64,000 nt of DNA from positions 124,001 through 188,000 of the forward strand of contig CAMYYD010000001.1 of assembly GCA_947303395.1 (NCBI GenBank), in the 5' to 3' direction. The stretch is from an uncultured Bacteroidales bacterium. GTDB lineage: Bacteria > Bacteroidota > Bacteroidia > Bacteroidales > F082. Both the position numbers and the translations under genes were made by a program. Below are positions 7,134 through 14,525 of the stretch, one piece after another. Every line of letters starts with the position of its first letter. Position 1 is the stretch's first letter. Below the pieces are notes generated by a model. It was not told the origin of the DNA. It searched no databases and saw only the letters and a list, made by a program, of their open reading frames with translations.

Positions 7134-8711
7134 TTAAAACGTGATATCGTCACCGTTTTTATTCAAGAAATTGTACTGCAGGATATGGAACGATTTGATT
7201 TCCTGGATGTGTATCTTCTTGTGATACTTCCATCTCCATTTTCTTGCGATGGAGAAAAATCCTTTTGTCAGGTAGGCATAGATGAAAGGATGCACCTGCA
7301 ATGTCACTTCCTTCTCGTTTTGGTCGAGGAGCAGGTACTTGAGGCTGCTTTCCATCTCGTCAATGTAGACAAGCGACGGTTTGATCTTGCCCGTGCCGTC
7401 GCACACCGGGCATTTTTCTTGGACGGTGACTTCCGTTGCCGGGCGCACACGCTGACGTGTGATCTGGATGAGCCCGAATTTTGTGGCTGGGAGGATGGTG
7501 TGCTTGGCGCGGTCCTTCGCCATCTCCTGCTGAAGCTTCTCGAACAGCTCCTTGCGATGTTTCGCTTCGTGCATGTCGATGAAGTCCACGATGATGATGC
7601 CGCCTAAGTCACGGAGGCGCACCTGACGCGCTATCTCCACTGCCGATTCCAGATTGACAGCCAATGCATTCTCTTCCTGAGATGCTTCTTTGTTCAACCG
7701 ATGACCGCTGTTGACGTCGATGACGTGCATGGCCTCGGTGTGTTCAATGATGAGGTAAACACCATTTCTGATTGTGACAATCCTACCAAACGACCCCTTT
7801 ACCTGTCGCGCTACGCCGTAATGCTCGAAAATAGGCTCTTTGCCTTTGTAGAGCTTCACAATGTCGGCTTTCTGAGGGGCGATGGTGGCTATGTAGCTTT
7901 TGACTTCTTCGAAAAGAGCCTGACTGTCAACAGTTATCGTGTTAAAAGACTCGTTGAGAATGTCTCTAAGCATCGCCGAGGTACGGTCAAGTTCGCTCAC
8001 AAGCTTCGCCGGAGCCTTGCTTCCGTATAACGACTCAGTGACCTGCTCCCATTTGCCAAGCAGATACTTCATGTCGGCGTCCAGCTCCTCCACTTTCTTG
8101 CCTTCGGCTACAGTGCGGATGATGACACCGAAATTGTTCGGACGGATGCTCTGAATGAGTTTTTTAAGACGACTGCGTTCTTCGCCGCTGCGAATTTTCT
8201 GCGACACTGAGACACGATTCGAAAATGGCACTAACACTATGTAACGTCCAGCAAAAGATATCTCTGCCGAGATACGCGGACCTTTTGTGTTTATTGGCTC
8301 TTTCGCGATTTGTACCGGAATCTGGTCGCCGGCCTGGATGAAGTCCGAAATCTTGCCCGATTTGTCGATGTCAGGACATAATTTGAACTTGCTCATCACC
8401 GTCTGGGCGGTCTTGCCCTCATGCGCCAGCTTCGAAAACTGCAACAATGAGTTGATTTGCGGACCCAAATCCAGATAGTGTAAAAACGCGTCCTTCTGGT
8501 TGCCTATATCGACAAAAGCGGCGTTCAAACCCGGTAAAATCTTCTTAACCCTGCCGAAATAAACGTCGCCAACAGCGAAGTTACTGTTGATTTGCTCTTT
8601 GTGGAATTCAACAAGCTGCTTGTCTTCCAACAAAACAATATTAACCTCTGAAACATCAGAACTTATCACAAGCTCTCTGTTGACTGTCGGAACTGTAGTT
8701 GTATTGTCCAT
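7134..8711 (-). CDS. rng: Ribonuclease G (Rne/Rng family)
   Basis: A 525-residue endoribonuclease. An S1 RNA-binding domain lies at about 35-125 (VGDVYFGRVKKILPGLNAAFVDIG), followed by the RNase E/G catalytic domain. That domain has VDVNSGH near 330 and DLGGIIIVDFIDM near 368-380, which carry the metal-binding Asp residues, and a zinc-link motif CPVCDGTGK near 460. It lacks the long C-terminal scaffold of RNase E, as is usual for RNase G. It processes rRNA and mRNA ends. It follows the 29-codon basic protein gene and hup, an arrangement I recall from other Bacteroidota. Confidence 0.94.
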   Translation of the reverse strand: MDNTTTVPTVNRELVISSDVSEVNIVLLEDKQLVEFHKEQINSNFAVGDVYFGRVKKILPGLNAAFVDIGNQKDAFLHYLDLGPQINSLLQFSKLAHEGKTAQTVMSKFKLCPDIDKSGKISDFIQAGDQIPVQIAKEPINTKGPRISAEISFAGRYIVLVPFSNRVSVSQKIRSGEERSRLKKLIQSIRPNNFGVIIRTVAEGKKVEELDADMKYLLGKWEQVTESLYGSKAPAKLVSELDRTSAMLRDILNESFNTITVDSQALFEEVKSYIATIAPQKADIVKLYKGKEPIFEHYGVARQVKGSFGRIVTIRNGVYLIIEHTEAMHVIDVNSGHRLNKEASQEENALAVNLESAVEIARQVRLRDLGGIIIVDFIDMHEAKHRKELFEKLQQEMAKDRAKHTILPATKFGLIQITRQRVRPATEVTVQEKCPVCDGTGKIKPSLVYIDEMESSLKYLLLDQNEKEVTLQVHPFIYAYLTKGFFSIARKWRWKYHKKIHIQEIKSFHILQYNFLNKNGDDITF

Positions 8712-8809
8712 AATATTACAAAGGTTTAATTTTCATTTTAAAAACAATAACACAACATCGGTTTTCGCAATGCTGTGTTATGTTTACCGTAAGAAACAAA
8801 TCTTAAAGA

Positions 8810-8899
8810 TTATTTCTTTTTATGTCTATCCTTTCTGAGACGTTTTTTACGTTTATGGGTAGACATTTTGTGTCTTTTGTGTTTTTTACCGTTTGGCAT
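8810..8899 (-). CDS. 29-residue very basic conserved protein
   Basis: This open frame is too short for common ORF cut-offs. It starts ATG at 8899 with MPNGKKHKRHK and ends KDRHKKK before TAA at 8810-8812; about two thirds of the residues are Lys, Arg or His. From memory, near-identical short proteins sit between hup and rng in many Bacteroidota. The composition fits a ribosomal or rRNA-binding peptide. One candidate is the small Bacteroidota-specific ribosomal protein reported from the Flavobacterium ribosome structure, but I cannot confirm that match. The gene lies 25 bases after hup on the same strand. Confidence 0.8.
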   Translation of the reverse strand: MPNGKKHKRHKMSTHKRKKRLRKDRHKKK

Positions 8900-8924
8900 A
8901 ATACAAAAAGTTTATAAGACCGAA

Positions 8925-9209
8925 TTACTTGAGGTCGTTGATGAATGATTTAGCTGGCTTGAAAGCAGGAATGTTGTGCTCAGGGATAATGATTGATGCA
9001 CCGGCGCCACCGTTTGCACGGATGTTTCTACCAACTTTAGCTGCTCTTTTCTTGCTCTTGAAGCTACCAAAGCCTCTGAGATATACGTCTTCATTATTCT
9101 TAACAGCCTCTTTCACGATTTCCATGAAAGACTCAACAACTGCCATGGCGTTACCTTTTTCAACACCTGTTTTTTCAGCGATTTTTGCTACGATTTCAGC
9201 TTTTGTCAT
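8925..9209 (-). CDS. hup: HU family DNA-binding protein
   Basis: A 94-residue nucleoid protein of the HU/IHF family. It has MTKAEIVAKIAEKTG at the N-terminus, the core motif GFGSFKSKKRAAKVGRNI near 46-63 and the DNA-binding arm leading to IPEHNIPAFKPAKSF. It bends and compacts DNA as a dimer. The gene is divergent from ssb, with a 170-base AT-rich region between the two starts. The mutY gene often found between hup and ssb in this phylum is absent. Confidence 0.95.
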   Translation of the reverse strand: MTKAEIVAKIAEKTGVEKGNAMAVVESFMEIVKEAVKNNEDVYLRGFGSFKSKKRAAKVGRNIRANGGAGASIIIPEHNIPAFKPAKSFINDLK

Positions 9210-9331
9210 GTCTTTAATATTTTAATTTGTTACTAATTTTTTTCCGCCTGCAAAAATAATAAGTTTTTTTTTATCGTGAACAAAAAAATTAATTTTTTTC
9301 ATTCATTATCTTACACATACGATTTTTTTGG

Positions 9332-9339
9332 TATTTTTG
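9332..9339 (+). promoter_or_regulatory. -7 promoter element for ssb
   Basis: TATTTTTG matches the Bacteroidota -7 consensus TAnnTTTG and lies 40 bases before the ssb ATG. A good TTTG -33 element at the usual distance is not evident, so the call rests on the -7 box and its position. Confidence 0.5.
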
Positions 9340-9379
9340 CATTATTAATTTAATGTATATCGTGTAAAATATTTTTATT

Positions 9380-9889
9380 ATGGCAAGCTTAAACAAAGTT
9401 ATTTTGATTGGTAATTTAGGTAAAGATCCGGAAGTCATTTCTTTCGATAATGGAACAAAAAAAATGACGGTTTCTCTCGCAACAACAGAACGTTACCGCG
9501 ATCGCGACGGCAACTGGCAGGAGCAAACCGAATGGCATAACCTCGTGAGCTGGGGAAATCTGGCTCAAGATATAGCCGATAAACGCCGCAATTATGTTAA
9601 AGGTGACCAGATGTATGTCGAGGGTAGGATAAAATCTCGTCAATATGTTGACAACCAAAATGTTACAAGACATATTACCGAAATCGTAGTCGACAAGATG
9701 ATGAGCCTCAGCGGCAATCGTCAGCAACAACAGCCAAACCCTAACGCTTCATATAACTCTTACGGCAATCAACAGCCTCAATATCAGCAACCGCAACAGC
9801 AGTATCAACAGCCACAACCGCAATACCAGCAACCTGTTGAGGCACAGATGCCAAGTCAGGACTATAACGGGGATGATTTGCCATTTTAA
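9380..9889 (+). CDS. ssb: Single-stranded DNA-binding protein
   Basis: A 169-residue SSB. The OB fold occupies about residues 1-112 (LNKVILIGNLGKDPEV, then EWHNLVSWGNLAQ, then YVEGRIKSRQY). A flexible linker made of Gln-Pro-Tyr repeats follows, ending in the acidic tip DDLPF that recruits partner proteins. It protects single-stranded DNA in replication and repair. It begins a plus-strand run with gldE, whose ATG lies 3 bases after the ssb stop. Confidence 0.96.
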   Translation: MASLNKVILIGNLGKDPEVISFDNGTKKMTVSLATTERYRDRDGNWQEQTEWHNLVSWGNLAQDIADKRRNYVKGDQMYVEGRIKSRQYVDNQNVTRHITEIVVDKMMSLSGNRQQQQPNPNASYNSYGNQQPQYQQPQQQYQQPQPQYQQPVEAQMPSQDYNGDDLPF

Positions 9890-9892
9890 ATC

Positions 9893-11203
9893 ATGATAGA
9901 AACTCCGTTTTTCTTGGGCATCTCCTGGGTTACAGCGATTTGTCTCCTGATTTTATGTGTGCTCCTGCTGTGCTCGGCTCTCGCTTCAGCAAGCGAGACG
10001 GCTTTCTTTTCTCTGCTCCCGAACGACATCAACGAGATGGAAAATTCCGACAAACGCTCGGATAAACTGGTGCTGGAGTTAAGAAACAAACCGAAACAGT
10101 TTCTTGCTACAATATTGATTACCAATAATTTGGTAAACGTAACAATCACAATATTCTCGACTTATATCATGTCGAGGATGTTTAACCTCGCCGCAAATCC
10201 GGTGTGGGCGTTTATTATCAATGTGGTGGTCGTGACATCGCTGCTTCTGATTTTTGGCGAGATGATTCCGAAAATCACCGCGGCAAAAAGAGCACGCCGT
10301 CTTGCTACAATGTTAGCTCCGATAATCAACGTTCTCATGGTCGTGTTCAAGCCGTTGAGCGGTATTTTGGTCAAGTCGACAGTGATAATCGATAAAAGGC
10401 TTGCAAAAAAGAACGCTAGTCCATTGTCAATCAGTGATTTAACCACTGTGGTGGATATCACGACGGCGGAAGAGACGCCAAGCGAGGAGCGTTCCATGCT
10501 GCAAGGCATAGCAACATTCGGCGAGAAAGAGGTGAGCGACATCATGCGGCCGCGTGTGCAGCTTTTCGCAGTGAAAATTAACACTGAATTCAACCATCTC
10601 ATCGAAATGATAATCGAGCACGGATTCTCCAGAATCCCAGTGTATGAAGACACTCTCGATGAGATAAAAGGAATTTTGTACGTCAAGGATTTGCTGCCGC
10701 ATCTCGAAGAACCTGATTTCAAATGGCAAGAACTGCTCCGGCCGGCATTTTTTGTTCCCGAAAACAAGAAAATCAACGACCTTTTCCAAGATTTCCGCTC
10801 GAAGAAGATTCATATCGCGATAGTTGTTGACGAATACGGCGGCACCTCAGGTCTTGTCACCATGGAAGATGTGCTTGAGGAAATAGTGGGCGACATCAGC
10901 GATGAGTTTGATGCCGTTGCCGAGAACCAAAATTACAAGAAAATCGACGATAAGACGTATGTCTTCCAAGCGCAGACGAGTCTTGTCGATTTCTGTAAAG
11001 TATTCGATATCAATGAGATATACTTTGAGAACATCAAAGGTGAATCAGATACCCTGGCAGGTCTCATCCTCGAAATGGAAGGTCGTATACCGCAAGCAGG
11101 ATTCTCGACTTCTTACAAAGAATTTGTGTTCCAGATCGAAAAAGCCGACAAACGCCGAATCATTGAGATAAAAGTGACTTATAATGAGAAAACTGATAAA
11201 TAG
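9893..11203 (+). CDS. gldE: Gliding motility-associated protein GldE (CNNM/CBS family)
   Basis: A 436-residue membrane protein. The N-terminal DUF21/CNNM transmembrane domain (about 1-185) begins with helices in WVTAICLLILCVLLLCSAL and includes the family motif SASETAFFSLLPNDI. Two CBS domains follow (about 205-330, with MRPRVQLFAV and EYGGTSGLVTMEDVLEEIVGD), then a CorC_HlyC domain (about 350-430). GldE and the adjacent GldD are linked to gliding and type IX secretion in Bacteroidota; the transported ion is unknown. ssb-gldE-gldD is a conserved order. It overlaps gldD by 20 bases. Confidence 0.9.
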   Translation: MIETPFFLGISWVTAICLLILCVLLLCSALASASETAFFSLLPNDINEMENSDKRSDKLVLELRNKPKQFLATILITNNLVNVTITIFSTYIMSRMFNLAANPVWAFIINVVVVTSLLLIFGEMIPKITAAKRARRLATMLAPIINVLMVVFKPLSGILVKSTVIIDKRLAKKNASPLSISDLTTVVDITTAEETPSEERSMLQGIATFGEKEVSDIMRPRVQLFAVKINTEFNHLIEMIIEHGFSRIPVYEDTLDEIKGILYVKDLLPHLEEPDFKWQELLRPAFFVPENKKINDLFQDFRSKKIHIAIVVDEYGGTSGLVTMEDVLEEIVGDISDEFDAVAENQNYKKIDDKTYVFQAQTSLVDFCKVFDINEIYFENIKGESDTLAGLILEMEGRIPQAGFSTSYKEFVFQIEKADKRRIIEIKVTYNEKTDK

Positions 11204-11765
11204 CCTCGCATTGCTGCTCGTCTTGCTAGCGGCGGTTTCTTGCGGCGATAACAATCCGCAACCCAAACCGCGTGGCTATTTTCGTATCGATCTTCCTGAG
11301 AAACAATATGTTACGCTCGACACAATGAGCCATTACAGCTTCGAGTATCCTGTCTACGCTAAAATCACTCCCGATTATCATTCGTTGGAGGAGAAAGATT
11401 GGGCAAACGTGGAGTTTCCGGCATTCAAAGGAACAGTTCATCTTTCGTATAAGCATGTCGACGGTAATCTTTCCACCTATATCGAGGATTCTTATCTCAT
11501 GATTACCAAGCACATAAACAAGGCAACGGGCATTCGCGACAGCGTAATCATAAATAAAAATCAAAATGTTTACGGTCTAGTCTATTTCCTTGACGGAGAA
11601 GGAGTTGCGTCGCCATTGCAGTTCTATCTCACCGACAGCACCCAACATTTTATGCGTGGTTCGCTGTACTTCAACCTTTATCCCAACAACGATTCGATGC
11701 AGCCTGTGATTAATTATATCACTGAGGATGTGCGACACCTTATTAATACATTGGAATGGAAATAA
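11184..11765 (+). CDS. gldD: Gliding motility lipoprotein GldD
   Basis: A 193-residue lipoprotein. The signal LALLLVLLAAVSC has the lipobox Cys at about residue 20, and the mature protein begins GDNNPQPKPRGYFRIDLP, typical of GldD. It is required for gliding and type IX secretion in Flavobacterium and is usually paired with gldE. The gene starts inside the last codons of gldE, in another frame, so the two are very probably translated together. Confidence 0.9.
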   Translation: MRKLINSLALLLVLLAAVSCGDNNPQPKPRGYFRIDLPEKQYVTLDTMSHYSFEYPVYAKITPDYHSLEEKDWANVEFPAFKGTVHLSYKHVDGNLSTYIEDSYLMITKHINKATGIRDSVIINKNQNVYGLVYFLDGEGVASPLQFYLTDSTQHFMRGSLYFNLYPNNDSMQPVINYITEDVRHLINTLEWK

Positions 11766-11775
11766 ATTTAAGCCT

Positions 11776-13449
11776 ATGAAAAAGCTTTACACCTTACTAA
11801 CTCTTGTTATATTGTTGACAATCAACAGTTTTGCTCAGCAGCAGAATTATGGTGGAATGATTTCCCAGAAAGATGACGGCACATATTTTTATATGCGCAG
11901 CTCTCTCGAAATGGTATATATCGACTCGGATTATTTCCCAAACAAAGAGTTGGTTGATGCGTCGTGGAACGATTACATGGATCCGCAGAAGAACTTCCCG
12001 AACCAGTATAACAAACATGGAGCCGACATAGGTAAGGTTAAACTGGGCGAAAGCAAGAATATCTCAGATAAAGAGATGGCCAATCTTATCCTTAAATATA
12101 TCAATAAGAATAAAATTGCCAACAGATTGGTGATGAAATGGTTTAATTATAACGAGAAAGGCAAACCAAATTTCGATATCGACTATCTGGAAAATCCGAA
12201 TGCCGCAATCAATATGAAAACCATCTTCGAACGTGGCTATTATACAGTAAATGCTGGTGATGAGAACGTCTCGATGTCGGCTTTGAAACGCGACAGGGAT
12301 GTTCAGATTAAAGAACTTTCGATGAAACTGCTTCCGTTTACCTTCATGACCTTTACAAAATTCGAGTTTTATGAGAATGAGCCTGTGGCCAGAGCTGTTA
12401 GGGACGCTGCTATCGCTACCGCCGATTTGACTTATAAGAATGCAGTCGATAACGGAAAAGATCCAAAGACGGCGCAGTTTTGGCGTGATATTGCTGTAGC
12501 CGCCGCACAGACCGTTTATAATGCAACTAAAGACGGATATACCTTAAAATCTCACACATGGTTGTTTAAACTCGTTTGGGATGAAGAAACAGAGAGTTAT
12601 TTAAATGACAAAGTGCTTGAAAATCCAAGACTTTTGGCCACTTCCGACAAATTCAAAATGGAGTATGTCGACCACCAGTCCAACACAAGCACTGTAATCA
12701 TCTCTGCCACAAGGAGTTTTGAGCGAATCATCGAGCTGACGATGGTGAGAAATCTTAATAAAGTGTTCTTGGAGCTTCAGAAGCGCAATGATGTGTTCAA
12801 AGTCTGGACTCCGATTCTTGATTTCTACAGTCTCGTAAGTCCGCGACTGGAAGCACCAATTACTGTTGACGGCAAGACAATCACTGCAAAAATCGGAACA
12901 AAGGAAGGTCTACGCGGTGGAGAACAGTTCTCGGTTTATGATGAAGAGGGCAATTTCTACGGCTATGCCATAGCTCAAAAAGGTAAGATTTGGGATAATG
13001 GCGATGAAGCTGATGAGGACGCTCAGATGTATTACGAGAAACAGGTTGATAAAAAAGGTAATCCAGTGACCTGCACCACTTTCAAAGGCAAAAAGCTTAA
13101 AAAAGCGCGCACAGGTCTTATCCTGATGAACCCGATGCCGCCAAAGAAAATGCGAATCGCGGCCAGAATCGGTACAAAAGAAGGTGTGGAAGACAATGAC
13201 TCGTACTATGTGTATCAATATGATGCGCAGACAAAGAGTCTGAAAAAGAAAGGCACGGTGAAAGTGGTGAAAGGCAAAGTGTGGGATAACTTCAATTTCA
13301 ACAATACCGATATGACTTTACAAACGCAGGAGCAGAAGTCGAATACTACTCTGAAAAAGCGTGACAAAGAGGGATTGCGCAACACCGAAACGCTGTTTAA
13401 AGGAAGCTGCAAAGTGCAACCCGGAATGTTCTTGAGGAAGGCTAAGTAA
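11776..13449 (+). CDS. Exported protein of unknown function with a duplicated C-terminal module
   Basis: The ATG at 11776 gives a clean signal peptide (MKKLYTLLTLVILLTINSFAQ); an earlier in-frame start at 11728 lies inside gldD and adds unconserved residues. The mature part is about 535 residues. The N-terminal two thirds contain no motif I recognise. The C-terminal third holds two copies of a module beginning AKIGTKEGLRGGEQFSVY and ARIGTKEGVEDNDSYYVY, each followed some 30 residues later by KGKxWDN; a third partial copy (KEGLRNTETLFKG) lies near the end. It starts 10 bases after gldD, so it may share the transcript. Probably periplasmic or outer-membrane associated. Confidence 0.8.
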   Translation: MKKLYTLLTLVILLTINSFAQQQNYGGMISQKDDGTYFYMRSSLEMVYIDSDYFPNKELVDASWNDYMDPQKNFPNQYNKHGADIGKVKLGESKNISDKEMANLILKYINKNKIANRLVMKWFNYNEKGKPNFDIDYLENPNAAINMKTIFERGYYTVNAGDENVSMSALKRDRDVQIKELSMKLLPFTFMTFTKFEFYENEPVARAVRDAAIATADLTYKNAVDNGKDPKTAQFWRDIAVAAAQTVYNATKDGYTLKSHTWLFKLVWDEETESYLNDKVLENPRLLATSDKFKMEYVDHQSNTSTVIISATRSFERIIELTMVRNLNKVFLELQKRNDVFKVWTPILDFYSLVSPRLEAPITVDGKTITAKIGTKEGLRGGEQFSVYDEEGNFYGYAIAQKGKIWDNGDEADEDAQMYYEKQVDKKGNPVTCTTFKGKKLKKARTGLILMNPMPPKKMRIAARIGTKEGVEDNDSYYVYQYDAQTKSLKKKGTVKVVKGKVWDNFNFNNTDMTLQTQEQKSNTTLKKRDKEGLRNTETLFKGSCKVQPGMFLRKAK

Positions 13450-13456
13450 ATTTTTC

Positions 13457-13487
13457 TTGTATAATTCAAATTTTTGTCATATTTTTG
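13457..13487 (+). promoter_or_regulatory. Promoter of corA (TTG-N20-TATTTTTG)
   Basis: TTG at 13457-13459 and TATTTTTG at 13480-13487, with 20 bases between, fit the Bacteroidota -33/-7 promoter. The CorA start is 60 bases downstream. The leader also holds AGAAAGGGGG 12 bases before the ATG, one of the few Shine-Dalgarno-like stretches here. Confidence 0.65.
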
Positions 13488-13546
13488 CACGTTTTTAACA
13501 AAAATAATCGAATGTAGAATTTTTAGCATAAGAAAGGGGGACAAGC

Positions 13547-14470
13547 ATGATTGAGACTCTGACAATCGGCTCGCTGAAATGGCGTCATGTGACGAATCCG
13601 GCGGATGAAGACTTTAAATTTTTAAGAGAGAAATTCCATTTCCACCCCTTGGACATTGAAGACTGCAAGTCAGTCAACCAACGCCCGAAGATAGATATCT
13701 ACGACGATTATTACTTCCTGATTCTTCAGTATCCTAACTTTGACCGTCAGAATAAGTTTATCAAGACAAAAGAGGTGAAGTTTTTCTGGGGCAAAGATTA
13801 TATCATCACCATCGAGAAATCGCCTTGGTATGTGAGTCAGCTCTTCAACGAATACCAGGAGCGCGACATGGAGGAACTCGAGAAAAACCTGAAGACTTCC
13901 GATATCTTGCTTTATCGTATCTTCGAAAAGCTGATGATGGAGTCACTCTATTTATTAAAAAAGGTGGGACTCGATCTTGAGTTGATTAATCGCGAGCTTT
14001 TCGGAACGAAGCAGGTTAAGATTATCGAGAGAATCAGTGTAACACGAAAGAATATCATCACGATAAACACCTTGTTTAAGCCTCAGTTGAGAGTGTTCCA
14101 CTCCTTCGAAACAGGTCAGATCCGCGGTTTCGGTGATTTGGAGTATATGGAAGACTACTGGGGCAACATCCTCGACTACTACCAGAAGGTATGGGATATG
14201 ACCGAGGACTACGAAGACTTGATCGAAGGTCTTTCAAAGACGTTCGACTCGATGCAGACAAATAAAACGAACGAAATCATGAAGATCCTCACTCTGATTT
14301 CGTCCATAATACTTCCTTTGACGTTTATCACTGGTATTTTCGGTATGAATGTGGTGTTCCCGTTCATTCCTGAAGGCTCCACCACGGCGATATGGATTAT
14401 CGTCGGTGTGATGGCGGTGATGGGAGTAGGGTTAACGCTCTTGTTCCGTCATCGAAAATGGTGGTTCTAA
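13547..14470 (+). CDS. corA: CorA-type magnesium/cobalt transporter
   Basis: A 307-residue CorA. A large cytoplasmic N-terminal domain with long helices (about 1-245) precedes two C-terminal membrane helices, near 246-265 and 280-300. The signature GMN motif (IFGMNV) follows the first helix and forms the selectivity filter at the mouth of the homopentamer. It takes up Mg2+ and possibly other divalent ions. It has its own promoter and ends at a strong bidirectional terminator. Confidence 0.93.
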   Translation: MIETLTIGSLKWRHVTNPADEDFKFLREKFHFHPLDIEDCKSVNQRPKIDIYDDYYFLILQYPNFDRQNKFIKTKEVKFFWGKDYIITIEKSPWYVSQLFNEYQERDMEELEKNLKTSDILLYRIFEKLMMESLYLLKKVGLDLELINRELFGTKQVKIIERISVTRKNIITINTLFKPQLRVFHSFETGQIRGFGDLEYMEDYWGNILDYYQKVWDMTEDYEDLIEGLSKTFDSMQTNKTNEIMKILTLISSIILPLTFITGIFGMNVVFPFIPEGSTTAIWIIVGVMAVMGVGLTLLFRHRKWWF

Positions 14471-14473
14471 AAT

Positions 14474-14506
14474 AAAAAAAGGCTTCGCGATCGCGAAGCC
14501 TTTTTT
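14474..14506. terminator. Bidirectional intrinsic terminator
   Basis: A perfect 20-base palindrome GGCTTCGCGATCGCGAAGCC at 14481-14500 is flanked by A7 on the left and T6 on the right. It lies between the convergent corA and T9SS-cargo genes and can end transcription from both sides. Confidence 0.92.
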
Positions 14507-14525
14507 GTTATCGTAATACTAATTG

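Noticed and set aside
14481..14500. 20-base perfect palindrome after corA considered as an operator
   Set aside because: The flanking A and T runs and the position between convergent genes make a bidirectional terminator the simplest reading.
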